Assembly: GCA_902599605.1 (NCBI GenBank)
Contig: CACKFV010000007.1
Coordinates: forward strand, 1-57,649
Length of the DNA: 57,649 nt
Direction: 5' to 3'
DNA from: an uncultured Pelagibacteraceae bacterium
GTDB taxonomy: Bacteria > Pseudomonadota > Alphaproteobacteria > Pelagibacterales > Pelagibacteraceae
Each line of letters opens with the position of its first letter. The first letter of the stretch is position 1. This document shows, piece after piece, positions 9,916 to 18,849 of the stretch. The notes under the pieces were generated by a model. The model did no database searches, was not told the DNA's origin, and was given only the letters and a program-made list of their open reading frames with translations. The position numbers and the translations under genes were made by a program.

Positions 9916-10763
9916 GTGATCTTGAAAGTGTTAAAAAATTAAGAAGTACGACTGGTGCAGGTTTTAAGGATTGTAATAGTGCTCTTAAGGAAGCTTCAGG
10001 AGATTTAGAAAAAGCGATTGAAATTTTAAGAATAAAAGGTATTTCAAAAGCTTCAAAAAAAATGTCTAGAGAGGCCAATGAAGGTCTTGTAATTATTTGT
10101 GGTGATGAAAAAAAAACATCTATAATTGAAATCAATTGTGAGACAGACTTTGTTGCCAAAAATGATGATTTTTTAAATTTTACTAAAGAAATTGGAGAGA
10201 TAAATAATTTTGTTAATTCTGATATAGAAAAACTCAATAATAGTAAAATGAAAAACGGGTCAACTGTATCTCAAAATTTGGTTGATTTAATAGCAAAAAT
10301 TGGTGAAAAAATTACCATTGGAAGATCAAAAACATTAGAAAACTCTAAATCAAAAATTTTTACTTACAATCATTCAATTGTTAAAGATAATCTATCTAAA
10401 CTTGGTGTTATTTTAAGTTTAGAATTTGAAAAGAGTTCGAAAGATATTGAGCAATTTGGAAAACAACTCTCAATGCATATTGCTGCATCAAATCCAATGG
10501 TTGTAGATAAAAAAGATATCAAAGATGATGTTATTGAAAAAGAAAAAAAAATTGTTGAAGAAGAACTTAAGAATCTTGGTAAACCTAAAGAAATTGCTGA
10601 AAAAATAAGTCTTGGCAAAATTAATAAATTTAAAGAAGATAATAGTCTATTAACTCAAGACTGGGTTATGGATCCTAAATTAAAAGTAAAAGATGTTTTA
10701 TCAAAAGTTGATTTAAAAAGTTTAAAGATAAAAGATTTTATTAGAATTAAAATTGGTGAATAA
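9912..10763 (+). CDS. tsf: Translation elongation factor Ts
   Basis: Nucleotide exchange factor for EF-Tu. The 283 residues fit the family. The N-terminal UBA-like domain contains the signatures [16 protein letters not shown] and, after it, the core motif [15 protein letters not shown] around residues 73-87. The C-terminal end has [14 protein letters not shown]. The start forms an ATGA overlap with rpsB and the stop a TAATG overlap with frr. UMP kinase (pyrH), which usually lies between tsf and frr, is absent. Confidence 0.95.
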   Translation: MSDLESVKKLRSTTGAGFKDCNSALKEASGDLEKAIEILRIKGISKASKKMSREANEGLVIICGDEKKTSIIEINCETDFVAKNDDFLNFTKEIGEINNFVNSDIEKLNNSKMKNGSTVSQNLVDLIAKIGEKITIGRSKTLENSKSKIFTYNHSIVKDNLSKLGVILSLEFEKSSKDIEQFGKQLSMHIAASNPMVVDKKDIKDDVIEKEKKIVEEELKNLGKPKEIAEKISLGKINKFKEDNSLLTQDWVMDPKLKVKDVLSKVDLKSLKIKDFIRIKIGE

Positions 10764-11314
10764 TGTTTAAAGAAGACTTTTATAACCAAAAAATGACCAA
10801 AACATTTGATGTTTTTGTAAAAGAATTAACATCTTTAAGAACAGGTCGAGCAAATGCAAGTATGCTTGACTTAATTAAAGTAGATGTATACGGACAAAAA
10901 ATGCCAATTAATCAATTAGGAACAATCACAACGCCTGAACCAAGAGTAATAAATATTCAAGTCTGGGATGCAAATAATGTCACTTTATTAGACTCAGCAA
11001 TAAAAAAATCAGATCTAGGTTTAAACCCTCAAATAGATGGTCAGTTAGTAAGATTGCCAATACCAGATTTAAGTGAGGAAAGAAGAGTTGAGATTAAAAA
11101 GGTAATTAAAACCATGGGTGAAAAATGTAAAGTTTCAATTAGAAATATTAGAAGAGAAGGAAATGATGAATTAAAGAAAAAACTAAAATCAAAAGAAATA
11201 AGTGAAGATGATGAAAAAAAATTTGAAAAAATAATTCAAACATTTACCGACAACTTTGTGAAAAAAGTTGATGAAAAAGTTACAATCAAAGAAAAAGAAA
11301 TAATGACTATATGA
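10763..11314 (+). CDS. frr: Ribosome recycling factor
   Basis: Splits post-termination ribosomes together with EF-G. The 183 residues are the usual size and show the family stretches LRTGRANASMLD, LGTITTPEPR, IRNIRREGNDELKK and a charged C-terminal helix, consistent with the two-domain tRNA-like fold. It is coupled to tsf (TAATG) and uppS (ATGA). Confidence 0.96.
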   Translation: MFKEDFYNQKMTKTFDVFVKELTSLRTGRANASMLDLIKVDVYGQKMPINQLGTITTPEPRVINIQVWDANNVTLLDSAIKKSDLGLNPQIDGQLVRLPIPDLSEERRVEIKKVIKTMGEKCKVSIRNIRREGNDELKKKLKSKEISEDDEKKFEKIIQTFTDNFVKKVDEKVTIKEKEIMTI

Positions 11315-11982
11315 ACCCTATAAAACATGTGGCCATAATAATGGATGGAAATGGTCGTTGGGGTTTAAAACATAAAAACTCAAGAAATTTAGGACATAAA
11401 GAGGGACTAAAAACTGTTGAGATGGTCATGAAATATTGCATAAAAAAAAAAATAAAGTTTCTTACTTTGTATGCATTTTCAACTGAGAACTGGAAAAGAC
11501 CTTTAAAAGAACGAAATTATTTGTTTAGACTTTTGGAAATTTATTTAATTGAAAAATTAGAGAAATTAAACAATGAAAAAATAAAGATAAAAATTTTAGG
11601 GGAAAAAAAATTTAATAACAAACTCAATAAATTATTAGATTTTGCTGAAAAAAAGACGATAAGAAATACAAAACTTCAGATAAATCTAGCCCTTAATTAT
11701 GGATCTAAAAAAGAAATAGTATATGCTTTTAATAAACTAAAGAATAGAAACAAAATTTCTGAAAATGATATTAATAATAACTTATATACAAAAAATATTC
11801 CAGATCCTGAAATTCTTATACGAACAGGAAATACTCAAAGACTTAGTAACTTTCTACTATGGCAGGCTGCATATACAGAAATATTTTTTGAAAAAAAATT
11901 ATGGCCAGATTTTAAGTATGAAGATTTAAACAAAATTACAAAAAAATTTAGCAATATAAAAAGAAATTTTGGAAAAATATAA
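11311..11982 (+). CDS. uppS: Undecaprenyl diphosphate synthase (isoprenyl transferase)
   Basis: Cis-prenyltransferase that makes the C55 carrier lipid for peptidoglycan and LPS from isopentenyl diphosphate. Seen: IMDGNGRW (about residues 9-16) with the catalytic Asp, YAFSTENWKRP, and the C-terminal RTGNTQRLSNFLLWQAAYTE substrate-binding region. The length of 223 residues is slightly short for the family (230-250). It fits next to cdsA and dxr in the conserved envelope-precursor operon. Confidence 0.95.
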   Translation: MNPIKHVAIIMDGNGRWGLKHKNSRNLGHKEGLKTVEMVMKYCIKKKIKFLTLYAFSTENWKRPLKERNYLFRLLEIYLIEKLEKLNNEKIKIKILGEKKFNNKLNKLLDFAEKKTIRNTKLQINLALNYGSKKEIVYAFNKLKNRNKISENDINNNLYTKNIPDPEILIRTGNTQRLSNFLLWQAAYTEIFFEKKLWPDFKYEDLNKITKKFSNIKRNFGKI

Positions 11983-12638
11983 TGAAGTCAGAATTAATCA
12001 AAAGATCCATCTCATCACTCTTTTTAATGGGCTTAATATTCATGTCTGCTTTAATTAATGATTATATTTTTTTGAGTATCTTATTCATAGTTGTAATATT
12101 TAGTTGGATTGAATGGATAAAAGTTATTGAAAAAATAAATTTCAAAAAAGTTTATCGTATAATCCATATTATACTTTTTTTGATATATCTTTTAATGGCG
12201 TTTATAGTTTGTTTTAATGTTTTTATAATTGATAAATATTTCTTTTTAACAATATTAATGATTTGTATTTTTTCAGATGTTGGAGGATATGTGTTTGGAA
12301 AAACCTTCGGGGGGAAAAAATTAACTAAGATTAGTCCCAAAAAAACTATATCTGGTTCAATAGGTTCATTTGTTTTATCTTACGTTGGTTTTTTTGTAAT
12401 ATATATGTATTTTAGCGATCTACTCTTTGTGAGATTACAAATTGAAGTACTAGTCTTTATACCTTTTTTCATATCTTTAATTTGTCAGCTAGGTGATTTA
12501 CTTATCTCTTATTATAAAAGAAAAGCTAAAATTAAAAATACTGGAAATTTAATACCTGGTCACGGTGGATTATTAGACAGAATTGATGGATCAATATTCG
12601 CTTTACCAATCGGTTTTATAATAATATCTCTTTTATAA
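11982..12638 (+). CDS. cdsA: Phosphatidate cytidylyltransferase (CDP-diacylglycerol synthase)
   Basis: Integral membrane enzyme converting phosphatidate and CTP to CDP-diacylglycerol, the precursor of all phospholipids. It has 218 residues with about six hydrophobic segments. The C-terminal signature is largely kept (YKRKAKIKNTG...IPGHGGLLDRIDG), but the residue after the third signature lysine is Asn where the family pattern has Asp (K-D-x-G). The codon is AAT at about 12536-12538. The rest of the signature is intact, so it is probably active. It is shorter than E. coli CdsA, as is usual in this group. Confidence 0.9.
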   Translation: MKSELIKRSISSLFLMGLIFMSALINDYIFLSILFIVVIFSWIEWIKVIEKINFKKVYRIIHIILFLIYLLMAFIVCFNVFIIDKYFFLTILMICIFSDVGGYVFGKTFGGKKLTKISPKKTISGSIGSFVLSYVGFFVIYMYFSDLLFVRLQIEVLVFIPFFISLICQLGDLLISYYKRKAKIKNTGNLIPGHGGLLDRIDGSIFALPIGFIIISLL

Positions 12639-12641
12639 ATA

Positions 12642-13811
12642 ATGAAAAAAATTATAATATTAGGGTCTACCGGATCAATAGGTAAACAAACATTAGAAAT
12701 TATAAAAAAAAATAAAAAAAATTTTAAGGTAGTATTATTATCTACTGACAAAAACATTAATCTTATAACCAAACAAATTAAAACTTTTAAGGTGAAAAAC
12801 GTAGTAGTAACGAATAATAAAAAATTCGAAATTTTAAAAAAAAAATTAAAAAAAATTAACATATTTCCTGATTTCGAAAACTTAGACAATAAAATTAAGG
12901 GCAAGGTCGATTATACCATGTCCGCAATTTCTGGCATAGAAGGTTTAAGGCCAACAATTAACATTATTAAAAAAACAAAAAGAATCGCTATAGCAAATAA
13001 AGAGTCAATTATATGTGGATGGGGACTAATACAAAAGGAATTAAAAAAAAATAAAACAGAATTTATACCAGTTGACTCTGAACATTTCTCGATATGGTCA
13101 GTAATTAATGATTTTAACACCTCAGATATAGAGCGAATAATTTTAACAGCTTCTGGAGGTCCATTTTTAAATAAAAAAATTCGATCAAATATTTTACCTA
13201 ATGACGCAATCAAGCACCCAAATTGGGTAATGGGAAAAAAAATCTCGATTGATTCAGCAACTCTTATGAATAAAATTTTTGAAATCATAGAGGCAAAAAA
13301 AATATTTAATGTTGACTTGAAAAAATTTGATATCTTAATACATCCCAAGTCTTATATTCATGCAATTGTTAAATTTAAAAATGGATTAATAAAAATTATT
13401 GCTCATGATACCAATATGAAAATTCCTATTTCAAATTCAATTTATTTAGGTGAAAAAAAACAAAATTTTATTAAGTCTAAAAAAATTGACTTAAATACTC
13501 TTAATTACTTAAATTTTCAAAAAATTAATGTCAAAAAATTTCCAGTTATAAAAATTTTAAAAAAAATAACGAAAAAAAATAGTTTATTTGATACTGTTCT
13601 GGTATCGATCAATGACGAACTGGTGGATCTTTTTTTAAATAGTAAAATTAAATTTTCAGAAATATCCTCAAAAATTTGGCTTTTGATAAATTTACCTTTT
13701 TTATCAAAATTTAAGCACCAAAAACCAAAAAATTTAGCTCAAATCGAAAAATTAAATGAGTTTGTGAGATTGAAAACAAGAACTTTAAGTGTAATATCCA
13801 AAAAAAAATGA
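12642..13811 (+). CDS. dxr: 1-deoxy-D-xylulose 5-phosphate reductoisomerase
   Basis: Second enzyme of the MEP isoprenoid pathway, making MEP from DXP with NADPH. The 389 residues match the family. Seen: Rossmann motif GSTGSIGKQTL near the N-terminus, AIANKESIICGW, the metal-binding PVDSEHFSIW (about residues 143-152), TASGGPF and MGKKISIDSATLMNK. It pairs functionally with ispDF at 35549-36664. The end overlaps bamA (ATGA); the intramembrane protease gene rseP, often found between these two, is missing. Confidence 0.96.
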   Translation: MKKIIILGSTGSIGKQTLEIIKKNKKNFKVVLLSTDKNINLITKQIKTFKVKNVVVTNNKKFEILKKKLKKINIFPDFENLDNKIKGKVDYTMSAISGIEGLRPTINIIKKTKRIAIANKESIICGWGLIQKELKKNKTEFIPVDSEHFSIWSVINDFNTSDIERIILTASGGPFLNKKIRSNILPNDAIKHPNWVMGKKISIDSATLMNKIFEIIEAKKIFNVDLKKFDILIHPKSYIHAIVKFKNGLIKIIAHDTNMKIPISNSIYLGEKKQNFIKSKKIDLNTLNYLNFQKINVKKFPVIKILKKITKKNSLFDTVLVSINDELVDLFLNSKIKFSEISSKIWLLINLPFLSKFKHQKPKNLAQIEKLNEFVRLKTRTLSVISKKK

Positions 13812-16036
13812 AATACTTATTTTTAATTTTGCTAACTGTTAAATTTGCATTTATTAATGCTTTCGCCGATGTGATAAATGATGTGCAAGTAAAAAACAAT
13901 AATCGTATTACAAAAGAAACAATTATTACTTTTGGCGGTATTGAATTGGGTAAAGATTACTCAGAGGATCAACTAAACACAATTTTATTAGATCTGTACA
14001 ATACAAATTTTTTTTCTGACATCAAATTTAATATTGAAGGTAATATTTTAGTTGTAGACGTTAAGGAAAGAAAAATTGTCCAACAAATCGTATTAAATGG
14101 TATACCAGCTGAAAAAACAAAAAAAGCAATATTAAAAAATTTAAATTTAAGAGAAAAAAGTCCCTATATAAATTTTCTAGCAAAACAAGATATCAATAAA
14201 ATTAAAAATTCATTGAATAATTCTGGCTATTATTTCAGCCAAGTAAATGTATCTATTAAAAATAATATAAATGAAACAGTAGATTTAATCTATGATATAG
14301 AATTGGGCGAGAAAGCATTAATTAAAAATATAATTTTTACAGGAAATAGATACTACAAAGATAAAAAATTAAAAAATATTATTGTTAGTGAGGAAAGCAA
14401 GTTTTGGAAGTTTATTTCAAATAAAAAATATTTAAATCCTAATCAAATTGATCTTGACTTGAGGTTATTAGAGAGATTTTATTTAAATAAAGGCTTTTAT
14501 AATGTTCAGATTAAAAACTCATCAGCTATTTTTAACGATAATCATTTTAACTTGATTTATAATATTGATGCAGGAAATATTTATACTATAAGAAATACAA
14601 AACTAGTCTTACCGGATGATTTTGACGAAAAAGATTTCAATGATGTAAAAAAAATTTTAAAAAAGTTGAAAAACGAAAGGTATTCTTTAAATAAATTAAA
14701 TAAGGTTGTAAAGCAAATAGATCAAATTTCAATTTCCAGATTATACGACTTCTTGGATGCATCTATTGAAACTGAAATAATAGAGGATGATAAATTAGAC
14801 ATAACTTTTGAGGTTAAAGAAAGCGAAAAATTCTATGTTAAACGAATAAATATAATAGGGAATAATATAACCGAAGAAAAAGTTATAAGAGATGTGTTGG
14901 AGGTTGATGAGGGAGATCCTTTTAATAAATTACTTCATGCAAAGTCTATTAACAACCTAAAAGCTAAAAATATATTTCAAGAAGTAAAAAGTGAAATTAA
15001 AGATACTCCTGATAAAAACCTTAAGAATATAGATATTACCGTTGAAGAGAAGGCGACAGGTGAAATTCTTGTAGGCGCAGGAATTGGATCTGAAGGTGGC
15101 ACTGCACAATTTTCGATTGCAGAAAATAATTTTTTAGGTAAAGGAGTTAAATTATCTACAGGTTTAAGAGTTAGTGAACAACGTATAAGAGGAAATTTTA
15201 CCGTCACTAACCCAAACTTTAATTATTCAGACAAATCTTTAACTACAGATATTTTTGTGACAGATACAGATAGAATGACAGACTCTGGTTATAAATCAAC
15301 TAACACTGGTTTTTCATTTGGAACATCCTTTGAACAATATGATGATCTTTTCTTCTCACCAAGTTTTAGAACAACTTATGAAAATTTAACTACAAGTTCA
15401 TCAGCTAGTGCTAATTTGAAAAAACAAGAAGGTACATATTTTACCTCTGAAGTTGGTTATTCCGTTAATTTAGATAAAAGAAATCAAAAATTTCAAACCT
15501 CTGATGGTTTTCAGTCAAAATTTACCCAAAAAATTCCACTAATATCTGATAGTGATACGCTACTTAATGGTTATCAATTTGATACTTTTCATTCTTACAA
15601 CGATGTTACGGCTAGCCTAGGATTATATTTAAGAGCAGTTACAGGACTCTCAGATGATGTTAGATTATCTGAAAGAGTAACCTTACCAAGAAAAAGATTA
15701 AGAGGTTTTGAGTCTGGTAAAATTGGCCCAGTAGATGATAACGATTATATTGGCGGAAACTATGCTGCATCTTTAAATTTTCAAACAAATTTACCTTTTT
15801 TGTTTCCAAGTTTTCAAAGTATGGATTTCAATTATTTCGTTGATGCAGGTAATGTTTTTGGTGTTGATTATTCTAATTCAGTTGGAGACTCTAGTCATAT
15901 AAGGAGCTCAACAGGAATAGGTCTTGAATGGTTTTCACCTATCGGACCTTTCACTTTTACATTAGCTCAGCCAATATCTAAAGTAGATACTGATAAAACC
16001 CAGACTTTTCAATTTAATATTGGTACAACATTTTAA
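13808..16036 (+). CDS. bamA: Outer membrane protein assembly factor BamA
   Basis: Omp85-family barrel that inserts outer-membrane proteins. A signal peptide is seen at residues 1-20 (cleavage after AFA). Five POTRA-like repeats follow up to about residue 420, then a C-terminal beta barrel. The barrel carries the conserved lid-loop motif as LRGFESGKIGP near residue 632 and ends with an aromatic-terminated strand (FQFNIGTTF). The 742 residues are a typical length. Its neighbours skp, fabZ and the lpx genes make this the outer-membrane biogenesis cluster. Confidence 0.95.
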   Translation: MKYLFLILLTVKFAFINAFADVINDVQVKNNNRITKETIITFGGIELGKDYSEDQLNTILLDLYNTNFFSDIKFNIEGNILVVDVKERKIVQQIVLNGIPAEKTKKAILKNLNLREKSPYINFLAKQDINKIKNSLNNSGYYFSQVNVSIKNNINETVDLIYDIELGEKALIKNIIFTGNRYYKDKKLKNIIVSEESKFWKFISNKKYLNPNQIDLDLRLLERFYLNKGFYNVQIKNSSAIFNDNHFNLIYNIDAGNIYTIRNTKLVLPDDFDEKDFNDVKKILKKLKNERYSLNKLNKVVKQIDQISISRLYDFLDASIETEIIEDDKLDITFEVKESEKFYVKRINIIGNNITEEKVIRDVLEVDEGDPFNKLLHAKSINNLKAKNIFQEVKSEIKDTPDKNLKNIDITVEEKATGEILVGAGIGSEGGTAQFSIAENNFLGKGVKLSTGLRVSEQRIRGNFTVTNPNFNYSDKSLTTDIFVTDTDRMTDSGYKSTNTGFSFGTSFEQYDDLFFSPSFRTTYENLTTSSSASANLKKQEGTYFTSEVGYSVNLDKRNQKFQTSDGFQSKFTQKIPLISDSDTLLNGYQFDTFHSYNDVTASLGLYLRAVTGLSDDVRLSERVTLPRKRLRGFESGKIGPVDDNDYIGGNYAASLNFQTNLPFLFPSFQSMDFNYFVDAGNVFGVDYSNSVGDSSHIRSSTGIGLEWFSPIGPFTFTLAQPISKVDTDKTQTFQFNIGTTF

Positions 16037-16041
16037 TATTT

Positions 16042-16560
16042 ATGAAAAAAAAGATAATTTATATTCTATTATTTTTCGTAATTTCAATACCATCGTACTC
16101 TAGTGAAAAGATTGTCTATTTAGACGTGGAAAAAATAATGCAAGAATCAGTTGCTGGTAAAAACATCATAGCAAAAATTAAAAAAAAACGTGAAACATCA
16201 ATATCTATGTTCAAAAAGAAAGAAAAAGAAATTATCGAAAAAGAGAAAAAATTAATATCACAAAAAAATGTTCTTAGCGAAGAAGAATTCAAAAAGAAAA
16301 TTCAAGATTTAAGAGCAGATATTTCAAAATATCAAAAGGAAAGAAATAAAGCCTCAAACGATATTACAAGAACAAGAATTAAAGCTTCAACAAATTTAAT
16401 AAAGAAACTAACACCAATATTAGAGTCATACTCTAAAGAAAATTCTATAAGAATAATTATTCAAAAAAAACACATTGTGATGGGATCAAAAGAAGACGAT
16501 ATAACTAAAGAAATTTTAAATTTAGTAAATGAAAAAATTAAAAGTATTAAAATAGATTAA
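16042..16560 (+). CDS. skp: OmpH/Skp family periplasmic chaperone
   Basis: Periplasmic holdase that carries unfolded outer-membrane proteins to BamA. The 172 residues begin with a signal peptide (about 1-20, SYS|SE), then YLDVEKIMQESVAGK, the usual start of the mature Skp fold. A long charged Lys/Glu-rich coiled-coil region (about residues 45-115) follows. Sequence similarity in this family is weak; the position right after bamA supports the call. Confidence 0.85.
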   Translation: MKKKIIYILLFFVISIPSYSSEKIVYLDVEKIMQESVAGKNIIAKIKKKRETSISMFKKKEKEIIEKEKKLISQKNVLSEEEFKKKIQDLRADISKYQKERNKASNDITRTRIKASTNLIKKLTPILESYSKENSIRIIIQKKHIVMGSKEDDITKEILNLVNEKIKSIKID

Positions 16561-16564
16561 TTTA

Positions 16565-17014
16565 ATGCCTGATAGCCTAACAAAAGAGCAAATTAAAAAA
16601 TTATTACCTCATAGAGAACCAATGTTACTATTAGATCAACTAGTTGATATTAAAAAATTACATTCAGGCACAGCAATTTTAAATGTAACAAAAGAAAGTT
16701 TTTTTGTTCAAGGACACTTTCCTGGACAACCTGTTATGCCAGGAGTTCTTATTGTTGAGGCTTTCGGTCAAGCTGCTGCAGCTTTAACAGCCCATGGTTT
16801 AGACAAGTCAACTTATGAGAATAAATTGGTTTTTTTAATGAATGTTGAAAAAGCCAGGTTTAGAAATCCAGTAATACCAAATTGTAAACTTGAACTAAAG
16901 ATTGAGGCCATCAGATCTCATGGAAAAGTATGGAAATACAAAGGTGATGCCTTCGTAAATAATTTAAAAATGGCTGATGCGATATGGTCTGCTACAATTG
17001 TTGATAGGAAATAA
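16565..17014 (+). CDS. fabZ: 3-hydroxyacyl-[ACP] dehydratase FabZ
   Basis: Hot-dog-fold dehydratase of fatty-acid elongation; it competes with LpxA/LpxD for hydroxyacyl-ACP. The 149 residues include LPHREPMLLLD, the catalytic His segment GHFPGQPVMPGVLIVEA (His near residue 50, catalytic Glu near 64), and KARFRNPVIPNCKL. Here fabZ comes before lpxD, whereas in most proteobacteria it lies between lpxD and lpxA. Confidence 0.95.
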   Translation: MPDSLTKEQIKKLLPHREPMLLLDQLVDIKKLHSGTAILNVTKESFFVQGHFPGQPVMPGVLIVEAFGQAAAALTAHGLDKSTYENKLVFLMNVEKARFRNPVIPNCKLELKIEAIRSHGKVWKYKGDAFVNNLKMADAIWSATIVDRK

Positions 17015-17068
17015 TTAGCAATAAAACTTGATAAGTAAAAATTATTAGTATTTGTTATTAATTATCCA

Positions 17069-18049
17069 ATGACAAATCCTTTTTTTAAAAATTATGGACC
17101 TCTTAATTTAAAAGATATTTATAAGTCTTTAGGAATTAAGAATGGCAATTATAATAAAAAAATAAAAATTTTTGACATAGCTGATTTAAAGTCTGCTTCT
17201 AGTAAAGATATATCTTTTTTTCATTCAAATAAATATAAGTCTCAAGCTTTAACTACAAAGGCAGCGGTTTGTATTACAACAAAAAATTTACAGTATGACT
17301 TACCAGATAGATGTGAAAAAATTATTGTTGAGAATGTTTTAATAAGCACTGCTAAAGTAACTGAAATTTTATACCCTGGCTCTGTAAACGATGATTTTGA
17401 TAATTCAGTAAAAGAAATTTCCAAAACAAAATTTAAAAAAAAAGTAAAATTTGGAAAAAATGTACTTATTGGTACTAATGTAAAAATTGGAAAAAATTGT
17501 TTAATAGGTCATAATACTATAATTGAAAAAAATGTTTCAATTGGTGATAATTGCTCAATAGGATCAAATACAGTTATAAGAAATACAATTTTAAAAAATC
17601 ATGTCAAAATTTTGGATGGGTGTGTTGTAGGAAAAAAAGGCTTTGGTTTTTTTCCTAAAAGAGGAAATAATTATAGATTCCCTCAAATTGGAATTGTTTT
17701 AATTGATGATTATTCAGAAATTGGGTGTGGGTCAACAATAGATAGGGGCTCTATTTCAAATACGGTAATTGGTAAGAACACCTACTTAGATAATCAAATA
17801 CATATTGCGCATAATGTTAAAATTGGAGATAATTGTATAATTGCAGGTCAGGTAGGTTTTGCAGGCTCTTCAGTATTAGGCGATAATGTAACTATTGGTG
17901 GTCAGGCAGGGATTTCTGGACATCTCAAGATCGGAAATAATATTAAAATTGGTGGGGGAAGTGGTGTAATAAAAGATATCCAGGATAACAGTAGAGTTAT
18001 GGGGTATCCAGCAAAAGATTTAAAAGAATTTATAAAAGAGAACAAATAA
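17069..18049 (+). CDS. lpxD: UDP-3-O-acylglucosamine N-acyltransferase
   Basis: Third enzyme of lipid A synthesis; adds the N-linked hydroxyacyl chain. The N-terminal uridine-binding domain (about residues 1-105) is followed by a left-handed beta helix made of hexapeptide repeats (IGKNCLIGHN, IGDNCSIGSN and more). The catalytic His lies in IHIAHNVKIGDN (about residues 246-257). The 326 residues are typical. A 54-base gap before it holds no obvious element. Confidence 0.94.
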   Translation: MTNPFFKNYGPLNLKDIYKSLGIKNGNYNKKIKIFDIADLKSASSKDISFFHSNKYKSQALTTKAAVCITTKNLQYDLPDRCEKIIVENVLISTAKVTEILYPGSVNDDFDNSVKEISKTKFKKKVKFGKNVLIGTNVKIGKNCLIGHNTIIEKNVSIGDNCSIGSNTVIRNTILKNHVKILDGCVVGKKGFGFFPKRGNNYRFPQIGIVLIDDYSEIGCGSTIDRGSISNTVIGKNTYLDNQIHIAHNVKIGDNCIIAGQVGFAGSSVLGDNVTIGGQAGISGHLKIGNNIKIGGGSGVIKDIQDNSRVMGYPAKDLKEFIKENK

Positions 18050-18065
18050 AAAAAAACTAAGACTT

Positions 18066-18848
18066 ATGATACACAAAACGTCAATCATAGATAAAAAGGC
18101 AAAAATATCAAGAAACGTAACAGTAGGACCTTACAGTATTATAGGTCCAGATGTTAAAATAGGTGAGGGTTCAGAGATACAATCACATGTTTATATTACA
18201 GGACATACAATTATTGGTAGCAATACCAAAATTTTTACTTTTGCTTCAATTGGCACTGATCCACAAGATTTAAAATATAAAGATGAACAGACAAAATTAG
18301 AAATTGGTAACAATAATATAATCAGGGAACATGTTACAATAAATAAAGGAACAGTTGGTGGGGGCGGTATTACAAAAATAGGAAATAATAATCTCATCAT
18401 GATAGGCGCCCATATTGCACATGATTGTAATGTTGGTAGTAATGTAGTTATTGCAAATAGTGCAGCAATAGCAGGACATGCACAAATTTCAGATGATGTG
18501 ATAATAGGAGGAAATTGTGGTGTCCAACAATTTTCAAGAATTGGTAAAATGGCAATGATAGGTGGCATGACAGCAGTTTCAAGAGACGTGATACCGTATG
18601 GATTATCATTTGGAAATAGAAACTATCTTGAAGGAATTAACTTAGTTGGTTTAAGAAGAAAAAAAGTTTCAAATAAAGAAATTTTAACTTTAACAGAAGC
18701 TTATAAAGAAATTTTTAAAACAAAGTCCCTACATGAAAATTTAACAAATTTAAGTAAAACACTTAAAATAAATGCTTATGTAAAAGAAGTAATAGACTTT
18801 ATTAATCATGATAAAAAAAGGCCAATTTGTACGCCATTAAGTAAATAA
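18066..18848 (+). CDS. lpxA: UDP-N-acetylglucosamine O-acyltransferase
   Basis: First enzyme of lipid A synthesis. The 260 residues form hexapeptide repeats through about residue 190, followed by a helical C-terminal domain. The catalytic His is expected in the AHIAHDC motif (second His, residue 119). GDPQDLKY-type substrate contacts are seen as GTDPQDLKYKDE. It lies in the lpxD-lpxA-lpxI-lpxB run, with one base between it and lpxI. Confidence 0.95.
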   Translation: MIHKTSIIDKKAKISRNVTVGPYSIIGPDVKIGEGSEIQSHVYITGHTIIGSNTKIFTFASIGTDPQDLKYKDEQTKLEIGNNNIIREHVTINKGTVGGGGITKIGNNNLIMIGAHIAHDCNVGSNVVIANSAAIAGHAQISDDVIIGGNCGVQQFSRIGKMAMIGGMTAVSRDVIPYGLSFGNRNYLEGINLVGLRRKKVSNKEILTLTEAYKEIFKTKSLHENLTNLSKTLKINAYVKEVIDFINHDKKRPICTPLSK

Positions 18849-18849
18849 G

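Noticed and set aside
12560-12904. 114-codon antisense frame across cdsA/dxr, and a second at 12911-13348
   Set aside because: Opposite conserved coding sequence, Phe/Ile-rich translation mirrors Lys/Asn codons on the other strand; no ribosome binding site or homology seen.
17440-18500. Short periodic DNA similarity resembling tandem repeats
   Set aside because: Explained by the hexapeptide (left-handed beta helix) repeats of LpxD and LpxA; not a DNA repeat or CRISPR.
18191-18568. Antisense open frames (125 and 62 codons) within lpxA
   Set aside because: Apparent repetitiveness reflects the hexapeptide repeats of LpxA on the sense strand.
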